Origin: Falsiroseomonas sp044348345
GTDB lineage: Bacteria; Pseudomonadota; Alphaproteobacteria; Acetobacterales; Acetobacteraceae
Direction: 5' to 3'
DNA length: 7,757 nucleotides
Assembly: GCA_044348345.1 (NCBI GenBank)
Contig: JBIKSZ010000182.1
Location: 1-7,757, forward strand
Below are positions 5,869 through 7,757 of this stretch, in pieces. Numbering within the stretch: position 1 is the first letter of the stretch; each line of letters starts with the position of its first letter. The notes under the pieces are model-generated. The model ran no database searches, was not told where the DNA came from, and saw nothing but the letters and a program-made list of their open reading frames with translations. The position numbers were made by a program, and so were the translations under genes.

Positions 5869-6828
5869 ATGATGGCCTCGCTCAAGCGACTTGCGATCCT
5901 CGACGATTACCAGGGCGTGGCGCTCTCCATGGGTCCCTGGTCGCGGCTGCAGGGCCTCGAGATCGAGGTGTTCCGCGACACGCTGAGCGACCGCGACGCG
6001 CTGGTACAGCGGCTTCTTCCCTTCGACGCCATCCTTGGCACGCGCGAGCGCACGCCCTTCCCCGCCGGGCTGCTGGAACGGCTGCCGAACCTCAAGCTTC
6101 TCATCAGCACCGGCGAGCGCAACCGCGGCTTCGACGTGGCGGCGGCGCAGGCGCGCGGCATCACGGTCTGCGGCACGCCGAGCGTCGGCGCGCCGACGGT
6201 GGACATCACCTGGGGCGTGATCCTGAACCTGCTGCGCGACATCCCCGCCCAGCAGGAGAGCCTGCGCGCCGGTCGCTGGCAGACCTCGGTCGGCACCGCC
6301 GCGGGCGGGCTGACGCTCGGCGTGGTGGGCCTCGGCAAGCTCGGCTCGGCCGTTGCCAAAGTGGGCGCGGCCTTCGGCATGAAGGTCATCGCCTGGAGCC
6401 AGAACCTGACTGCCGAGAAGGCCGCCGCCGCCGGCGCCGAACTGGTGACGAAGGAAGAACTCTTCGCGCGCGCCGATGTCGTGACGCTGCACCTGATCCT
6501 GTCCGACCGTTCGCGCGGCGTGGTGGGCGCGGCGGAGATCGCGCGCATGAAGAAGGGCGCGATCCTGGTGAACACCTCCCGCGGGCCGCTGATCGACCAG
6601 GCGCCGCTGCTGGCCGCGCTGCACGAAGGCCGCATCCGCGCCGGCCTTGACGTGTATGAGCAGGAGCCGCTGCCGGCGAACCACCCGCTGCTGGCCGCCC
6701 CCGGCACGCTGCTGACGCCGCATCTCGGCTATGTCTCGACGCAGAACTACGCGGCCTATTTCCAGGGCGCGGTCGAGGCGATCGAGGCCTATCTGGCCGG
6801 CAAGCCGATCCGCGAGATGGCGCCGTGA
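5869..6828 (+). CDS. D-2-hydroxyacid dehydrogenase (PGDH-like family)
   Basis: NAD(P)-dependent oxidoreductase interconverting a 2-keto acid and a D-2-hydroxy acid in the cytoplasm. The 319-aa length is usual for the short members. The Rossmann motif is GVVGLGKLG (151-159, GxGxxG at 154-159). The catalytic triad is visible as R238 in NTSRGPLID, E266 in GLDVYEQEP and H285 in LLTPHLGY, in the same spacing as R240, E269 and H292 of E. coli SerA. There is no C-terminal ACT domain, so it is not a regulated phosphoglycerate dehydrogenase. After the second Rossmann strand the sequence is VIAWSQN (173-179), with no Asp to bind the NAD ribose, so NADP use is possible. Two adjacent ATGs (5869, 5872) are both usable; AGGGA lies 6 nt before the first. 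It follows the thioesterase by 53 bp and overlaps the hydrolase by 4 bp. Confidence 0.93.
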   Translation: MMASLKRLAILDDYQGVALSMGPWSRLQGLEIEVFRDTLSDRDALVQRLLPFDAILGTRERTPFPAGLLERLPNLKLLISTGERNRGFDVAAAQARGITVCGTPSVGAPTVDITWGVILNLLRDIPAQQESLRAGRWQTSVGTAAGGLTLGVVGLGKLGSAVAKVGAAFGMKVIAWSQNLTAEKAAAAGAELVTKEELFARADVVTLHLILSDRSRGVVGAAEIARMKKGAILVNTSRGPLIDQAPLLAALHEGRIRAGLDVYEQEPLPANHPLLAAPGTLLTPHLGYVSTQNYAAYFQGAVEAIEAYLAGKPIREMAP

Positions 6829-7655
6829 CCGCGCTGCCCGCCTTCTGGGCGAAGGCGAGCCAGGCCGAACGCGACGCGGCCTATGACAATGCCGGGGCGG
6901 TGGCCGACAGCCCCGCCCTGATCGCCGCCCGCAACGCCGCCGGCGCGGCATTCCGGGCCGCGCATCCGGACCATCTCGACCTCGCTTTTGGCGAGAGCGA
7001 GCGCGAAGCCTGGGACCTCTTTCCCGGCCGCGACCCGAACGCGCCCTGCCTCGTCTTCATCCATGGCGGCTATTGGCAGCGCAACCGGCGGCAGGATTTC
7101 GCGCATCTGGCCGAAGGCGCGCTGGCGATGGGCTGGTCGTTTGCCTGCAACGGCTACAGCCTGGCGCCAGACGCCTCGCTGACGCGCATAGCGTGGCAGG
7201 TACATGCAGCGCTCGACTGGCTTTCCACCCATGGTCCGAAGCACGGCATCGCGGGGCCGATCGTCGCCTCCGGCTGGTCGGCGGGCGGGCATCTGGCGGC
7301 ACTCGCGCTGGAACACCCGGCGGTCAGCGCGGGGCTTGCGATCTCGGGCATCTACGAACTCGCCCCGATCCGCGAGACCAACCTGAACGACGCGCTGCAG
7401 CTGACGGACGCCGAGGTCGCCGAACTCTCGCCGATACGTCGGCCGGTCGTGCACAAGCCGCTCGCGATCGCGTACGGCAGCGCGGAACTGCCCGAGCTCT
7501 GCCGCCAGTCGCGCGAGTTCCACGCGCTGCGCAGCGCGGCCCACGCACCGGGCGCGCTGGTGCCCGTGCCCGGCGCCGACCACTTCCGCGTGCTCGAAGC
7601 CCTCCGCGTGCCGGATGGCAGCCTGCTGCGCGTGGCGGCGACGCTGCTGGCTTGA
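6825..7655 (+). CDS. Alpha/beta hydrolase, kynurenine formamidase-like (HGGYW type)
   Basis: The 276-aa serine hydrolase probably cleaves an ester or N-formyl/amide bond. The oxyanion motif FIHGGYWQ contains HGGYW at residues 80-84. The nucleophile elbow GWSAGG contains S152, and the C-terminal GADHF contains the probable catalytic H253. The acid is less clear; E221 in GSAELPELCRQS takes the place of the usual Asp/Glu. HGGYWQ plus the RQS segment resembles alpha/beta-type arylformamidases (AFMID/Bna7), but the same pattern occurs in esterases of other catabolic clusters, and no kynurenine or tryptophan genes are present. There is no signal peptide. Translation starts at GTG 6825, inside a GTGA overlap with the dehydrogenase stop, so coupling is likely. 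An ATG start is not available near the conserved N-terminus. The fold and class are secure; the substrate is open. Confidence 0.88.
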   Translation: MTALPAFWAKASQAERDAAYDNAGAVADSPALIAARNAAGAAFRAAHPDHLDLAFGESEREAWDLFPGRDPNAPCLVFIHGGYWQRNRRQDFAHLAEGALAMGWSFACNGYSLAPDASLTRIAWQVHAALDWLSTHGPKHGIAGPIVASGWSAGGHLAALALEHPAVSAGLAISGIYELAPIRETNLNDALQLTDAEVAELSPIRRPVVHKPLAIAYGSAELPELCRQSREFHALRSAAHAPGALVPVPGADHFRVLEALRVPDGSLLRVAATLLA

Positions 7656-7667
7656 GTCGGCGCCGCA

Positions 7668-7721
7668 GGGAGGGCTCCGCCCTCCCCGCACCCCTCCCGC
7701 CAAGGGGCAGCGGCCCCTTGG
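7668..7721. terminator. Two consecutive GC-rich hairpins after the catabolic cluster
   Basis: GGGAGGGC (7668-7675) and GCCCTCCC (7679-7686) pair perfectly over 8 bp with a 3-nt loop. CCAAGGGGC (7700-7708) and GCCCCTTGG (7713-7721) pair over 9 bp with a 4-nt loop. The first begins 13 bp after the hydrolase stop. No T tract follows directly; the only T run is TTTT at 7732-7735. The position suits a transcript end or a stabilising 3' structure. The block also looks like the dispersed GC-rich intergenic repeats of Acetobacteraceae genomes, a resemblance noted from memory and not checked. Confidence 0.5.
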
Positions 7722-7757
7722 GGCCCATGAGTTTTCAGCGCCGTTGGCGAGGGGGCC
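7722..7757. other. Right-edge intergenic sequence, no gene seen
   Basis: The final 36 bp carry no recognisable start, motif or RNA gene. They continue the GC-rich style of the preceding hairpin block and are cut by the window edge, so a following gene or further repeat cannot be judged. Confidence 0.5.

Noticed and set aside
5650..6951. Minus-strand open frame of 433 codons opposite the thioesterase and dehydrogenase
   Set aside because: It crosses two well-supported genes, is extremely Arg-rich, and shows no family motif.
1..7757. Search for tRNA or rRNA genes, CRISPR repeats, insertion sequence ends, attachment sites or defence genes
   Set aside because: No tRNA-like cloverleaf, regularly spaced repeats, transposase or integrase motifs, or toxin-antitoxin-like small genes were seen on either strand.

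Overview
This is a GC-rich (roughly 70% by eye) chromosomal window from an alphaproteobacterium. The clearest taxonomic hints are alphaproteobacterial-type MinC/MinD/MinE proteins, an orphan Bug/TctC periplasmic receptor, and a GC-rich inverted-repeat block at the right end. Together they suggest an Acetobacteraceae member of the Roseomonas type. That placement is inference from style of sequence, not from a marker gene.

Layout. The left half is on the minus strand. At the far left is pobA (4-hydroxybenzoate 3-monooxygenase), with its own compact promoter and a palindromic leader. Upstream of it, in the same direction but apparently transcribed separately, is the division-site operon minC-minD-minE (3244 to 1314, read leftward). 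Next comes a Bug/TctC-type tripartite tricarboxylate transporter receptor (4374 to 3409, minus strand), followed by a hairpin that may end its transcript. An 89-bp divergent intergenic region then faces a plus-strand cluster of four tightly packed genes: a substrate-binding-protein-like protein with no signal peptide, a hotdog-fold acyl-CoA thioesterase, a D-2-hydroxyacid dehydrogenase, and an alpha/beta hydrolase of the kynurenine formamidase-like type. The first and second genes overlap by 4 bp (ATGA). The third and fourth also overlap by 4 bp (GTGA). Only 53 bp separate the second from the third. The last 100 bp hold two perfect GC-rich hairpins and no gene.

How the genes work together. 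MinC, MinD and MinE form the usual oscillating inhibitor that keeps FtsZ rings away from the poles. PobA makes protocatechuate from 4-hydroxybenzoate for the beta-ketoadipate route. The plus-strand cluster and the divergent TctC receptor look like an uncharacterised catabolic module: capture of a small organic acid, followed by ester/amide hydrolysis, CoA-thioester hydrolysis and 2-keto/2-hydroxy acid interconversion. The substrate cannot be read from sequence. No transporter membrane or ATPase subunits are present in the window.

Most of the window is ordinary. The least explained elements are the signal-less binding protein at the head of a metabolic operon, the pobA leader palindrome placed between the -10 box and the ribosome binding site, and the terminal inverted-repeat block.
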